Positions 1 through 55,640 of a stretch of DNA of 64,000 nucleotides are shown here, one piece after another. Made by a program: the position numbers and the translations under genes. Location of the stretch: contig CM063245.1 of NCBI GenBank assembly GCA_032158295.1, positions 24,547,726-24,611,725 of the forward strand, written 5' to 3'. The stretch's first letter is position 1; each line of letters starts with the position of its first letter. Below the pieces are notes generated by a model. That model did no database searches. It was not told where the DNA came from and saw nothing but the letters and a program-made list of their open reading frames with translations. Origin of the DNA: Pycnopodia helianthoides (taxonomy: Eukaryota; Echinodermata; Asteroidea; Forcipulatida; Asteriidae).

Positions 1-132
1 AAACAGGTGGGTTAGACAAGCCCACCATCCCCCTGTCAATGACAACCACCTCCCCCCCATTCCCCTCCCCCAACCCTGGATACTTGATCCCATGGGTACA
101 CTTCACATGAAAATGGTTTCACTCTCCTCCAA

Positions 133-420
133 TTCCTTATCCCCACCCAAAACCCATACCATTACACCATGTAAGGTGTCTGCTTCTAGACCGAGGTGAG
201 ATTCGAACCATTCCCACCCAAAACCCATACCATTACACCATGTAAGGTGTCTGCTTCTAGACCGAGGTGAGATTCGAACCATTCCCACCCAAAACCCATA
301 CCATTACACCATGTAAGGTGTCTGCTTCTAGACCGAGGTGAGATTCGAACCATTCCCACCCAAAACCCATACCATCAGACCATGCAAGGTATCTGCTTCT
401 AGACTAAAGCCCAGTTTATA
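133..420. repeat. 71-bp tandem array with B-box-like core, 4 copies
   Basis: The unit repeats at an exact 71-bp spacing (GTAAGG at 171, 242, 313). On the minus strand each unit carries GGTTCGAATCTCACC, one base off the tRNA B box GGTTCGANTCC. The fourth copy is diverged. No gene is seen in positions 1-1150 otherwise. Confidence 0.9.
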
Positions 421-1155
421 CTTAACAAGAAAGCAAATGAAAAGCAAATCACGTGACGCAACCAGGTACTTGCTGTTTTCTAACTGTGGCACAAGGTGAT
501 TGGCTTTGCTTATGCAATTTGCGTGAATTATGATCCGGGCTTAAAGACAAGATATACTTTAGGTAATTGTCAAAGACTAGTATTCTCACTTACTGTATCT
601 CAACATATGCATAAAACAAACCTGTGAAAATTTGGGCTCAATTGGTCACCGAAAATGCAAGAAAAAAATAAAACAAAATCCTGTGGCAGTAGAACCACCA
701 CAAGGAGTTAAATATTGACAACAGCACCTTTCTATTGCAACATTTCCACAAATTCCTTTGGCATCACAAGGATACGGAGACGGCCATTAATGAGCTTGAG
801 ATGTGTGGACAAGTGGTCCAACAAGGACACTTTTAACTGAACAACGCTAAATGGAGTCCAATCACTTCACATTTGTTTGCATAAGTAATTGAGCAGACAG
901 TCTGCAATCTGACATCTCATTGGGAGTGCCTCTATCAATGACAGACACTTGGAAGTATAAGCTAAGAATTTGGAGTCATTTGCATAATGTCCTGTACCAG
1001 TGTAAATATAGTCCAATATTTATTTTTTATTTTTTTTATTCACTAATCACGCACCTAACAGCAAAGTTAGTGCCAATAACAGGATGAATAGGAAATGAGA
1101 AGAAATATTCAGTTTTAGATGGGAGAGGACCCTCATTTTTGGGACAACCGATGCA

Positions 1156-2090
1156 GGTAGAGACTGAAAACCCAATCCATACTCAAGGTTTGGTCTGAGG
1201 TGGGATTCGAACCAGGGTCCACAAAGGTGAAAGGCAGGGAAAGAAAAACCCACACAATCAGGTAGAGACTGAAAACCCAATCCACACTCAAGGTTTGGTC
1301 TGAGGTGGGATTCGAACCAGGGTCCACAAAGGTGAAAGGCAGGGAAAGAAAAACCCACACAATCAGGTAGAGACTGAAAACCCAATCCATACTCAAGGCT
1401 CCGGTCTGAGGTGGGATTCGAACCAGGGTCCACAAAGGTGAAAGGCAGGGAAAGAAAAACCCACACAATCAGGTAGAGACTGAAAACCCAATCCACACTC
1501 AAGGTTTGGTCTGAGGTGGGATTCGAACCAGGGTCCACAAAGGTGAAAGGCAGGGAAAGAAAAACCCACACAATCAGGTAGAGACTGAAAACCCAATCCA
1601 CACTCAAGGTTTGGTCTGAGGTGGGATTCGAACCAGGGTCCACAAAGGTGAAAGGCAGGGAAAGAAAAACCCACACAATCAGGTAGAGACTGAAAACCCA
1701 ATCCACACTCAAGGTTTGGTCTGAGGTGGGATTCGAACCAGGGTCTACAAAGGTGAAAGGCAGGGAAAGAAAAACCCACACAATCAGGTAGAGACTGAAA
1801 ACCCAATCCACACTCAAGGTTTGGTCTGAGGTGGGATTCGAACCAGGGTCCACAAAGGTGAAAGGCAGGGAAAGAAAAACCCACACAATCAGGTAGAGAC
1901 TGAAAACCCAATCCACACTCAAGGTTTGGTCTGAGGTGGGATTCGAACCAGGGTCCACAAAGGTGAAAGGCAGGGAAAGAAAAGCCCACACAATCAGGTA
2001 GAGACTGAAAACCCAATCCATACTCAAGGCTCCGGTCTGAGGTGGGATTCGAACCAGGGTCCACAGAGGTCAAAGGCAGGGAAAGAAACT
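1156..2090. repeat. 105-bp tandem array with perfect B boxes, 9 copies
   Basis: GGTAGAGACT recurs at 1156, 1261, 1366, 1472, 1577, 1682, 1787, 1892 and 1997. On the minus strand nearly every unit holds GGTTCGAATCCCACC, a perfect B box. Because 105 is a multiple of three, long open frames with a 35-residue period appear on the minus strand; these are artefacts. The same B-box module is seen in the repeats at 41026-41237 and 58554-58755. Confidence 0.95.
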
Positions 2091-2405
2091 AATGGCCCAA
2101 CCTGATCCCCCTATTAATAACACTGAAGTGGATTTGTTCCAACCGACTGTTTTCTGTAACTGTAGTCACAAATGTTCTGAATTTATAACAAGAAATAAGA
2201 AATCAGACAAACTGAAATAAGAAAAACTATTACGTTGGCTCTTTTTAAAAATAAACATGATCAGATTCATCATGTTCGTTGTCTTTCTGTCTTTCCTGAG
2301 CACCTTGGAAAACTATTCCCCTCAAAACACTCCCCCAGGCTTAATAGGATATAGTTAAATATTTCAATTTAATTTCAACTATCTCATCACAACTTAAAAA
2401 GACAC

Positions 2406-4210
2406 TAGTCTTGGTTCCAAGACCTTCGTACCGAAATGGATCATGGATCAATTCCAACAACAGAGGGCGTCACTATCCCTGGTTCGATTTAGCTTCCACG
2501 AAGGTCTTGGGTATCTTGTAAAAGGGTGCTTAAGTGTTTCATTGTTTTCCCCCCGACTTTCCGGGGAGCCAATCAACGATCGAGTTTGCACCTTTTCGTG
2601 AATTATTCATGAATCGCCATGCATTTATAACAGGGAACATTGTTGTGAATAGTATTGTGGCGAAAAGTACCTTCTCGTCAGGAATTATTATAGGCCCAAG
2701 TGAATAAAATGCATTCTGAATAGAGCTTGACAATGGGTTTACCTTAAGTTTTGGACTGAACAATTCTATAGATTATTCTGGAATTACTTATTTGTTTGTA
2801 ACAATATTTAACTTAGTCCTTGTTTGTTGAAGGTTTACAGGAACAGTGCAGGAATTGTTTAATAACGAGGAAGTTTATTTGAGATGCTTTCACAAGTAAA
2901 ATGGAGTTCATGGGAGTTAAAGTATACGTTTGGTTTTTGAAACCGTTTGATTGTTTTAATCCTATACAAATGGAGCTATCTACAGTAAAACTAACCTGTG
3001 AAAAATTCATTTCAAAAGGTGGTCGAGTTTTTTTAGATATCGCCGAAAAACCGGAGCGAATGTCAATGCAGGAAGAATAATCCGTAATTGGAATACACAA
3101 TCTGATCGTTTTTGCAGTAACTTTTCACAGATTTAAATTTTTGGGGATAGAAACTAATATCTTTTTCGATAACCACATTATTTCGATGTGAAATGTTTCT
3201 CAAAGTGCTATCAATTAAAAGTTGCTGTACTTCTAACCAAGTAAGTTTATTGTCATTAATTTTAATAGTGATTACGATAACGCATTGTTGAAGAGACATA
3301 GATTTCCACACTATGTACATGTACATTGTACAGTAGTAGGCTTGCTACAGTACTTGCGTAAAATGTATAACATTTATTTATGCACTTTGACCTTGCAATA
3401 GAGAAACTGCATGTAGGCCATGCACAGGGCGCACGGTATTTGAAACGCTCATTATATATGCAGCAAAATACGTACTGTTGAAAGTAGCATGTTGGAGTGT
3501 AGCCATACGAACAGTACAAGATCCAAACAGTCTTGAGTTTACCTCTCTTTGAGAACACATATCCAGTGAATTAGGCCTACATAATGCAGTAAATTATCCC
3601 GCTACAGAAAATGAATATTATTGCTACACAAAAATCATCATTCGTGTAGTGCATGGTAGAATTGTTTCATTGCCAATAGTTTATTTTCAGGGCATGTCGG
3701 ATGGTAGAATGCCGTATTAATTCAAATGCAAAGATAATCTTTTTCAAACTACATGTTTGACATCGACAATGTACAAGATTTAAACGTCCAATAACAATGA
3801 CCAACCGATAAACCTAATTCCGACTGCAAGCAATGCATATCATTTAGCTTGAATAATTTCAGAATCACTTGCTAAATGCGTTGATAATGCGATAGAAGCC
3901 ATATTATGGTGGTCAATCAAAACGAGAGTTCATGCGATGTAACACAGCTAGCATGCACCAATGTCAAGCTCATCTCGATGACCCCGTGACCTTTCACATC
4001 TTGCTTGTCTTGCAAGCTTGTCATTTAGTCACTAATATGAATAATACATGACTTGATGCTTCATTACCATAATTTGGCCACGCCCTCTAAAACAAGATAT
4101 CCAAGACGTTACTACAGACGGTCGTCAAACCGCGACGAATTCAAGAAGAAAAGCGCGCCCTCTGTCGGGTTATCACGAGTATGAGATAGTGACGTCTTGG
4201 ACCAAGACTA
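2406..4210. mobile_element. 1.8-kb non-autonomous DNA transposon with 9-bp target duplication
   Basis: The ends are inverted: TAGTCTTGGT(T)CCAAGAC at the left and its complement at the right. They are flanked by identical AAAAGACAC at 2397-2405 and 4211-4219. Each end also contains a subterminal hairpin (CCAAGACCTTCG/CGAAGGTCTTGG at the left), and CAGAGGGCG/CGCCCTCTG lies inside both ends. Only short unrelated open frames occur inside, so it is non-autonomous. A 9-bp duplication fits Mutator-like or similar elements; the superfamily is not certain. Confidence 0.8.
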
Positions 4211-5980
4211 AAAAGACACCTGTTTACAATGATCCAATCAAAACATTTAATAATTTTACTGGAAAACTCACAGACCTCAAATAAGTGTCACTGTGTGGCA
4301 AGTGTATCCAAGATACAATTTGACAAATGGTAAATACATAATACACTCAGACTTCCACCATGTACATGTAAATCTCTCTGATGAGTTGCAGTGTTTCCGA
4401 TAAGAACCAGTGGTGTAACAACTCAATGTCTTGATCATTACACTCCGATTGTCTTCAGGACAACCACCAGAATTGGTATGTTTCGTTGGGGACAGAAAGA
4501 GTCTCCAAAATGGAATTACATCACGAACACAACTACGAACACATCATCACTGCCTGCCCGAAGAGGGGTCTTCCTGGAGGTTATGGCGCTCTGTCTGAAT
4601 CAAACAGGACGCAGTGCAGTGGCTGCTGCATTCACTGGACTTAGACAATAAGTAAGACAGGCATATGCGAGAAGAATTCTTCAGGAGAAAAAAAAAGTTC
4701 GAAGCAATTTCATGAAGATTGTTAAGCACACTTTACTTGGTACATAAGACTGACAAGGATCTTGCTTACTAGAAAAAGGTTGAAATTGCTTAGCCAGAAT
4801 GTCATATGATTGACATTGTTGAGACTAATACCCTACTTGTTTTTATTTATTTATTTATTTTTTCGCTTTGCAAATAAATATTTTTTTCAACAGCCTTCTG
4901 AAGTTGGATCCTTCCATCTGTGACCAGCTTGGCCCAATATCATGGGGGGGGGGGGGGGGCTCAGCATAAAACAACTTTGCTTATCAAAATACTTACCAGG
5001 TTACCAGCCAAAATACCATCTCACATGAACCGTCTTTGACTGGTTTCCTGCTTAGTTATGATAAGCAAAAAATGTCCACTTATGCAGCTCCGTGAAATGG
5101 CCTATACAGGCGACATGTTGTGTTTTTTCATTCATTCATTTATTTATTAGCAACCGTTCAACGCTGTCATTACAGGTTAATGGTATATCAGTTATCGCGG
5201 CATAACAAAAACATAATTCATTTTTTAATTATCGATAACAATGAAGTTAAGACTGGTATAGTCAATCCCGTTGGACAGCGTTCACGTTTCTATAGGACAA
5301 CATTTATGTTTGAGTGAGGCATACATGTAGCATTCCAACCCTAACCTATTGACAGACAAGCTAATAACCATCACCATCACTTGTTTGACTAAGTATTATT
5401 TTATGGACTGTAGGTTTTCTGTGCATTTTACACTTTGAATGTTGGCTTTTTATTATGCTGCATTTTAAATACAATTTACGTGATTTTCATCACATAATTT
5501 TCCTGGCTATGTTTTAAATTGTTCCTGCAGTGGTTTTTAATTGTACTTTTTAAAGTGTAACTATTTTTTTAATAATTTGTGTACAAATTATGTTACATAA
5601 ATACTGTATTATTATTATTATTATAAGGCATGCAACTGTAACTTCACCAAAAAAGAGGAAATTACAAAATTGTAATGATTTTGTATAGTATTTTTCAATT
5701 TTGAAAGGTAAAACTGAGAATAAAAAAAGAGGAAATCAGCTGATCCGAGGAAAAGCTGCATGCCTGTATTATCTGCAGTCTCAAAGCGCTAATTTTTTTT
5801 CTTTCTACAGGTATGCAGAGCTATGTTTGGAATTGAAAGACCCATTTATGGTTATGTAGATGTCCAATAACAACATTTTAACACCAGACAATGGTAACAA
5901 TGGTCATGATTTAAAATGGTACATTTTTATAAGGGTATGCAGCTAGCTTAGTTAGGAACTATGAGACCAATTTATATTGC
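4211..5980. other. Non-coding DNA with simple repeats
   Basis: No convincing gene. It holds TTTA and poly(G) runs near 4842-4960, a fragment of the GGGCCCAATTTCATAGAGC hairpin family near 4930-5100, and ATT-rich sequence near 5610. The open frame at 4391-4651 has no recognisable domain. Confidence 0.6.
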
Positions 5981-6375
5981 AGGGCTCGAATTTTGGGGGA
6001 AAAAAATCCACAAGACCACAGGGCTTGTTGCTCAAAATGTTTACTGGACCAAAGGTGTTTCTTACAAAAGTGTTTGAACAGGCATTTAACTGTTTTTATA
6101 CGAATAAGCACTAAGACATAATACAGTGTAAGATTGATCTCGTTTGTCTTTATGGGTGTCAAGCATACTTCATTACTCAATAGCATTAAAAGGTATTTTA
6201 TCAGAGTCAAACTCAACGTTTGAACATAAATATTTGTTCAAGATATTACACAGCGAGGGATTATTATTCAGTTGAAAAAAAGTAAGACCGCCGGATTCGT
6301 CCACTAATGAGTTTACTGGCCTGACACTAAAACAACTGGCCTCGGGCCTGTGGTCCAGTGTAAAATTCAAGCCCT
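5981..6375. mobile_element. MITE-like element with GCTCGAATTTT ends
   Basis: The left end CAGGGCTCGAATTTTGG pairs with the right end AAAATTCAAGCCCTG. A related sequence occurs near 15525-15640. Small open frames inside are repeat-derived. Confidence 0.6.
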
Positions 6376-6462
6376 GTGTACATGTAGCACCATGTAATGG
6401 TTTACAAGGTGCTGTGGCACAATCTAAACATAGCCAACCATTCCAGAAGAAACCGGGGCAAA
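6375..6462 (-). mobile_element. SINE fragment (3' part)
   Basis: On the minus strand it matches the CACAGCACCTTGTAAACC block and following sequence of the SINE copies at 43078-43330 and 45287-45718. Confidence 0.6.
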
Positions 6463-6538
6463 CCCCAAAAGATGCAGGCAACAGATGATGACACTAGATC
6501 AACAAACAAGTACATGAGAGTGTACAGTACTAATGCAA

Positions 6539-6890
6539 CTTGTGAAAGGGTGTGGTTCACACCAGAGTCTACTGACCAGTCGCTTAACAGGGAGGGGCCT
6601 AGAAAGTAACTTGTAAAGGGGTGTGGTTCACACTAGGGCCTACTGACTCGTTGCTTAACAGGGAAGAGCCTAGAAAGTTACTTGTAAAGGGGTGTGGTTC
6701 ACACCAGAGTCTACTGACCAGTCGCTTAACAGGGAGGGGCCTAGAAAGTAACTTGTAAAGGGGTGTGGTTCACACCAGAGTCTACTGACCAGTCGCTTAA
6801 CAGGGAGGGGCCTCGAAAGTAACTTGTAAAGGGGTGTGGTTCACACCAGGGTCTACTGACCCATCACTTAACAGGGAGGGGCCTACAACT
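6539..6890. repeat. 71-bp minisatellite, 5 copies
   Basis: The unit starts CTTGTAAAGGGGTGTGG and ends AGGGAGGGGCCTAGAAAGTA. The copies differ by few bases. It ends 30 bases from TBCD exon 31. Confidence 0.9.
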
Positions 6891-6918
6891 GTAAAAAGTC
6901 ATTTTAAATGATACTTAC

Positions 6919-51973
<45,055 letters not shown>

Positions 51974-52759
51974 GATGGTTGCTGCTGCCGTGCTGATATT
52001 TTCTGTTTTGTCCAAGTAAAATGCACTAACTAGTTCCAAGTTGGCATGCAGCACGTTGAAAATGAAAGATTAGACAGGAGTTAGCACCAAACTTCGGCCC
52101 AAAGCCAAATTGTTATATTTTGTTAAATACCGCCAATGACCGTCAATCGGTGACGGCACACGAGGTCTCCATGGAGTGGCGTATTCTAAGCGGGTGGACT
52201 CACCCTAGCTGTGCCCCCATTGAGGTACGATCGAGCACCCAGAAAATTTGTATTCAGAGGAATAACAATTTGCACCTTCAGCTTCCACGAGCTATTTTCA
52301 TTTTTAAAAAGTGTGGCTTTTACCGATACTTTACCCTTGTTTTTAAACATTAGATGGTCTCTGGTTCGCAATCTAGGCGCGCCCTACCCCGCTATCCCCT
52401 CATACCCCCGCCCACCCTGATGCACCCCTTGTTCTGAAACTTTGTTTACCCCATATATAAATATGTCTAAAAAAATTTGCTGGGTCTTACCTGTGTACTT
52501 ATATAATATGTATACTTGAGAGAGATTGTTTTGAATTTTTAATAAGGTTACGGGACCTTCCCAAAGGTTTTGCGCTTTCAAATTATCCGATCATTGCAGC
52601 ATGCAGCATGGCGGTCAAGTGCAGCTGGCAAGTGGCACTAGGGAACTGTAAGATCTCTTGCAAGACTGACTCATTGACATAAATTTTCTTTTCAAAGAAA
52701 TTGCCTCAAAAAAAAATAGTGCAAGTGGGGACTCAAAAGGCTGCTACCCATCATCATCA

Positions 52760-53030
52760 TCATCATTGTCGGGCTGTGCCATTGTTGGATGTAGCCAGCC
52801 CTCCTCATGCAGCCAATTTCCGTTAAAAAGTTGTCGTGCTGACGCGTTGTATTATGTTTGGACTTCGTCTCTGCATCGTCTCCTCAGCTGTCAAGTTATT
52901 CTTCTTTTTCCCTGTCTTTTTCCTTCATTATAGGCTGACGCTCGGTTAGTCTCTTGGTCCACCTGGTGTAATGTCTTCTTGATAAGTGTCCTGCCCATTT
53001 CCGTTATGATCATCACTTTTCCATGATGTC
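52760..53030 (-). pseudogene. Decayed LINE 3' fragment
   Basis: On the minus strand GHLSRRHYTRWTKRLTERQP is followed by stops and then FLTEIGCMRRAGYIQQWHSP. The RWTKRxTEWQP-like linker is typical of the end of non-LTR retrotransposon polyproteins. It is broken by in-frame stops. Confidence 0.55.
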
Positions 53031-53204
53031 TTTTTTTGTTGCATGTTGGGTATAATTATTATAGACTGCTGCTATGGGGTTACTGAAGAACTTCACTGAC
53101 GGTCGTTGCTGAACAATCAAAATTTGGTGCCCAAACTCAGTCACGGTTATAAACAGATTATGATTCATGACTTTGTTTTCTTTCCTCTTATATAATTATT
53201 ATAA

Positions 53205-53590
53205 AAGAGGAAGACAATTCATAACATAACATAACATAACAATTAAAATTTATAAGGCGCTATTCCATCAAGATCATAGCGCACTAGAAAGAAATTAACA
53301 TGGAAAAAGGTGAGTCTTAAGGACTTTACGAAAAGCAGATAGAGTATTAGATTCCCTAATCACAGTAGGAAGATTGTTCCAAATCATTGGCCCAGCCACA
53401 CTAAAGGCCTTTTGACCTAGAACTTTGTTTGCTCGGGGAACATTCAAGCGAGTGATGTCAAGTGTGGACCGAAGAAATCGTGGAGGAGTGTAATGTGACA
53501 GTAAAGTGGTAATATAACGAGGTGTAGATTTGTTCAAGCATTTAAAAACTAGAAGAGCAATTTTAAAATGGATTCGTAATTCAAGTAATA
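53205..53590 (-). pseudogene. LINE C-terminal fragment and 3' tail
   Basis: An 80-residue minus-strand frame (53537 to 53295) reads LNVPRANKVLGQKAFSVAGP then MIWNNLPTVIRESNTLSAF and ends KTHLFPC. This is the same CR1/L2-type C-terminal end as at 24020 but another family; its tail is (GTTAT)n. Confidence 0.8.
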
Positions 53591-54594
53591 TTTGTTATTA
53601 TGAATTACATTTCATAACGAAAATTAATATCTCATAATTCTGACTTACAGATCATAATTAAGACTAATATCTCATAATTACGACTTGGTTAGACTTTAAT
53701 ATAAGTCATAAGTTGTACTAAGTCACAATTATGCGACTAAAGTCATAAACTCTCTTTTATTTTTCTTACAATTGGCATTTAGCCATTCGCCCGCCCCTCC
53801 TACCCACCCCCATGACATTTCATTCGTCCTCGTTCTCATGTTCATGATTTTTCACCCAACCTGACCATGGCCTGACTTAACACGGGAAGGGGACGACGTA
53901 ATACAACGCACATTATTAAACGAGGTTGCAAGTTCCTGTATTATTGTTTACGTATTTTAGCCACATGCTGTTTGCAAGACACAACTTTTCCCGAGTTTAT
54001 ATGCTGCGCCCAGCAGATCGGTGTGCTGTTTAGCACTTCGAAACATTCAAACAGCCTGCATTTATCATAGTACTCACAGACTACTTCAGGAACGAGCAAC
54101 TCTTCATTGGAACGGAAAAAGTCTGCTCCTGCCAATTCCCCTGGAAAGGTATCGAATTCGATGTAATTTACATGTAAATTCTCAAAAAAATACTTCTTTT
54201 TATTTCTACTGTTTGACTGTAGCTATATACATGCTATATGCCTACATTAAAAATAGCGCATTGCGCGATGGTCGATTCTGTATGGTTGGTATTTCCAACT
54301 TGATTTGCCTCAAATCATAAGATCTTTGTCTACCAATGGGCCAATTTCATAAGGCCAATTTCAATGGGTAAATTTCACAATTTTGTTTAAAAAAAACAAT
54401 TTTGTGTGCGTGTGAATAGCACTAGCACTTTATAGCAGGATCTCTCTTAATTAAGTCCATTAGGGCGTTCTCCGTCCTGTGGTGGTCCGAGCCTCCAAGC
54501 CTCCCTGTCCAGACCGGTTGTCGTTAGCTCATGTATGCTAATTCTTTTAAATTATTTGAACTAGCAGGATACTGTTCAGAAATGGTGCATGGGA

Positions 54595-55246
54595 CTAGAC
54601 CCAGTAACTGGGGCGCTGTACTCCTTTTTCAAAATTTTGACATTTTCTGTCGTACTAGCGCCCCAGCGAAAGCTACCAAAAATATGGGGAAGTGCAATAT
54701 TTTCATAAAAAATCAGAGATGTCACACCAAAAATGCCCCAGAATGACGGAAATACCCAACGAATTACCTTCAAAACTGCCAACTGGCCTCTCCATATGTT
54801 TAAGATGTAACACCAGGCATGAAATTGTACTCACGGAAATTTGTCCGGCTAAAAAAGGATGATTTTTGAGACATTCCCGGTTTCCGTTGATCATGTCCAG
54901 CCATCGTTTTCATGGCTACCCTGCGGGGGTCCTACTAAAAGCCGACAACACGCCGACAACAAGCCGACAACAAGTCCAGAGTGCCGACAACACGCCGACA
55001 ACAAGTTTCAGATACCTTAAAACCAGCAAATAAACCAAGGATTTATTAGAAATATGTGTACTATGTAATATTAACAAAAATGCAATGGCATAACTTCACG
55101 AAAAGTCCGAATTTTTAACCAGAAAAAACACGAAAATACACGGAGTGCGGTCGGACGCCATCTTGGCCTAAAAACCGTGTTTCGACCTTTCCAAAAAATG
55201 TCAAAATTTTGAAAAAGGAGTACAGCGCCCCAGTTACTGGGTCTAG
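54595..55246. mobile_element. Element with ~50-bp inverted repeats upstream of the ankyrin gene
   Basis: CTAGACCCAGTAACTGGGGC at the left is complementary to GCCCCAGTTACTGGGTCTAG at the right, with TTTTTCAAAATTTTGACATT paired next. No clear target duplication. Inside is a tandem GCCGACAACAC/GCCGACAACAAG run (54940-55005). Confidence 0.75.
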
Positions 55247-55484
55247 CATCTATTTGAGCTGGTAACCTGTCCCTGTTCCTTGACATCAATTTAGGTCCCA
55301 CCCCCCCCCCCATTTCTTCTCGCCCTCCCCCCATCATTATGTTGGAGTGTTTTATAACTTGGTAACCCACCGTCTACTGTGACCTTCAGAGGATCAAAGG
55401 TTACAATTGTTGCATTTATCACTTTGCTGGTTGTATTTTTCTGTTTTAATCATCAGATTAATTCATGTTTGTTGTATCAACAAG

Positions 55485-55640
55485 ATGGCATCCGCGGAAG
55501 AAATTGAGCAGAAGTTTGCCGCGTTGTCCGAAGAGGACAAACTTCCTTACAGAGTGTTAGTCGCGATCAAACAGGATGACGTAGAGACAGGCACAGAGCT
55601 CCTGGTGTCTAACCACATTGACGTCAACTTTAGGAGTGAG
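55485..55640 (+). CDS. Ankyrin gene exon 1 (start codon)
   Basis: 156 nt, 52 codons. MASAEEIEQKFAALSEEDKL then an ankyrin-like unit ending LLVSNHIDVNFRSE. Donor GAG|GTAGCG. Start chosen as the first ATG with a good context. The open frame past the donor lacks ankyrin character. Confidence 0.85.

Larger units (their letters stand above)
51974..55484. other. Divergent intergenic region (TBCD and ankyrin gene)
   Basis: About 3.5 kb between the two start codons. It should hold both promoters, but I see no clear TATA or initiator motif that I can defend. It contains two decayed LINE ends, AT-rich sequence near 53590-53760, and the 655-bp inverted-repeat element. Confidence 0.6.

Noticed and set aside
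735..860. Minus-strand stretch reading LDHLSTHLKLINGRLRILVM with a stop after EFVEMLQ
   Set aside because: It looked like a possible terminal exon of TBCD, but it does not resemble the TBCD C-terminus, is only ~42 codons long, and has a stop just upstream.
1047..2073. Long minus-strand open frames of up to 326 residues with a 35-residue period
   Set aside because: They come from the 105-bp tandem array; 105 is a multiple of three so several frames stay open. No domain and no codon-level constraint.
1156..2090. CRISPR-like regular repeats
   Set aside because: The whole 105-bp unit repeats without unique spacers, and the window is eukaryotic.
4391..4651. Plus-strand frame ending SAVAAAFTGLRQ
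   Set aside because: No start context, no recognisable domain, and its first part matches a repeat also seen near 46200.
6173..6481. 102-residue minus-strand frame with DHRPEASCFSVRPVNS
   Set aside because: It spans the element at 5981-6375 and a SINE fragment, so it is repeat-derived.
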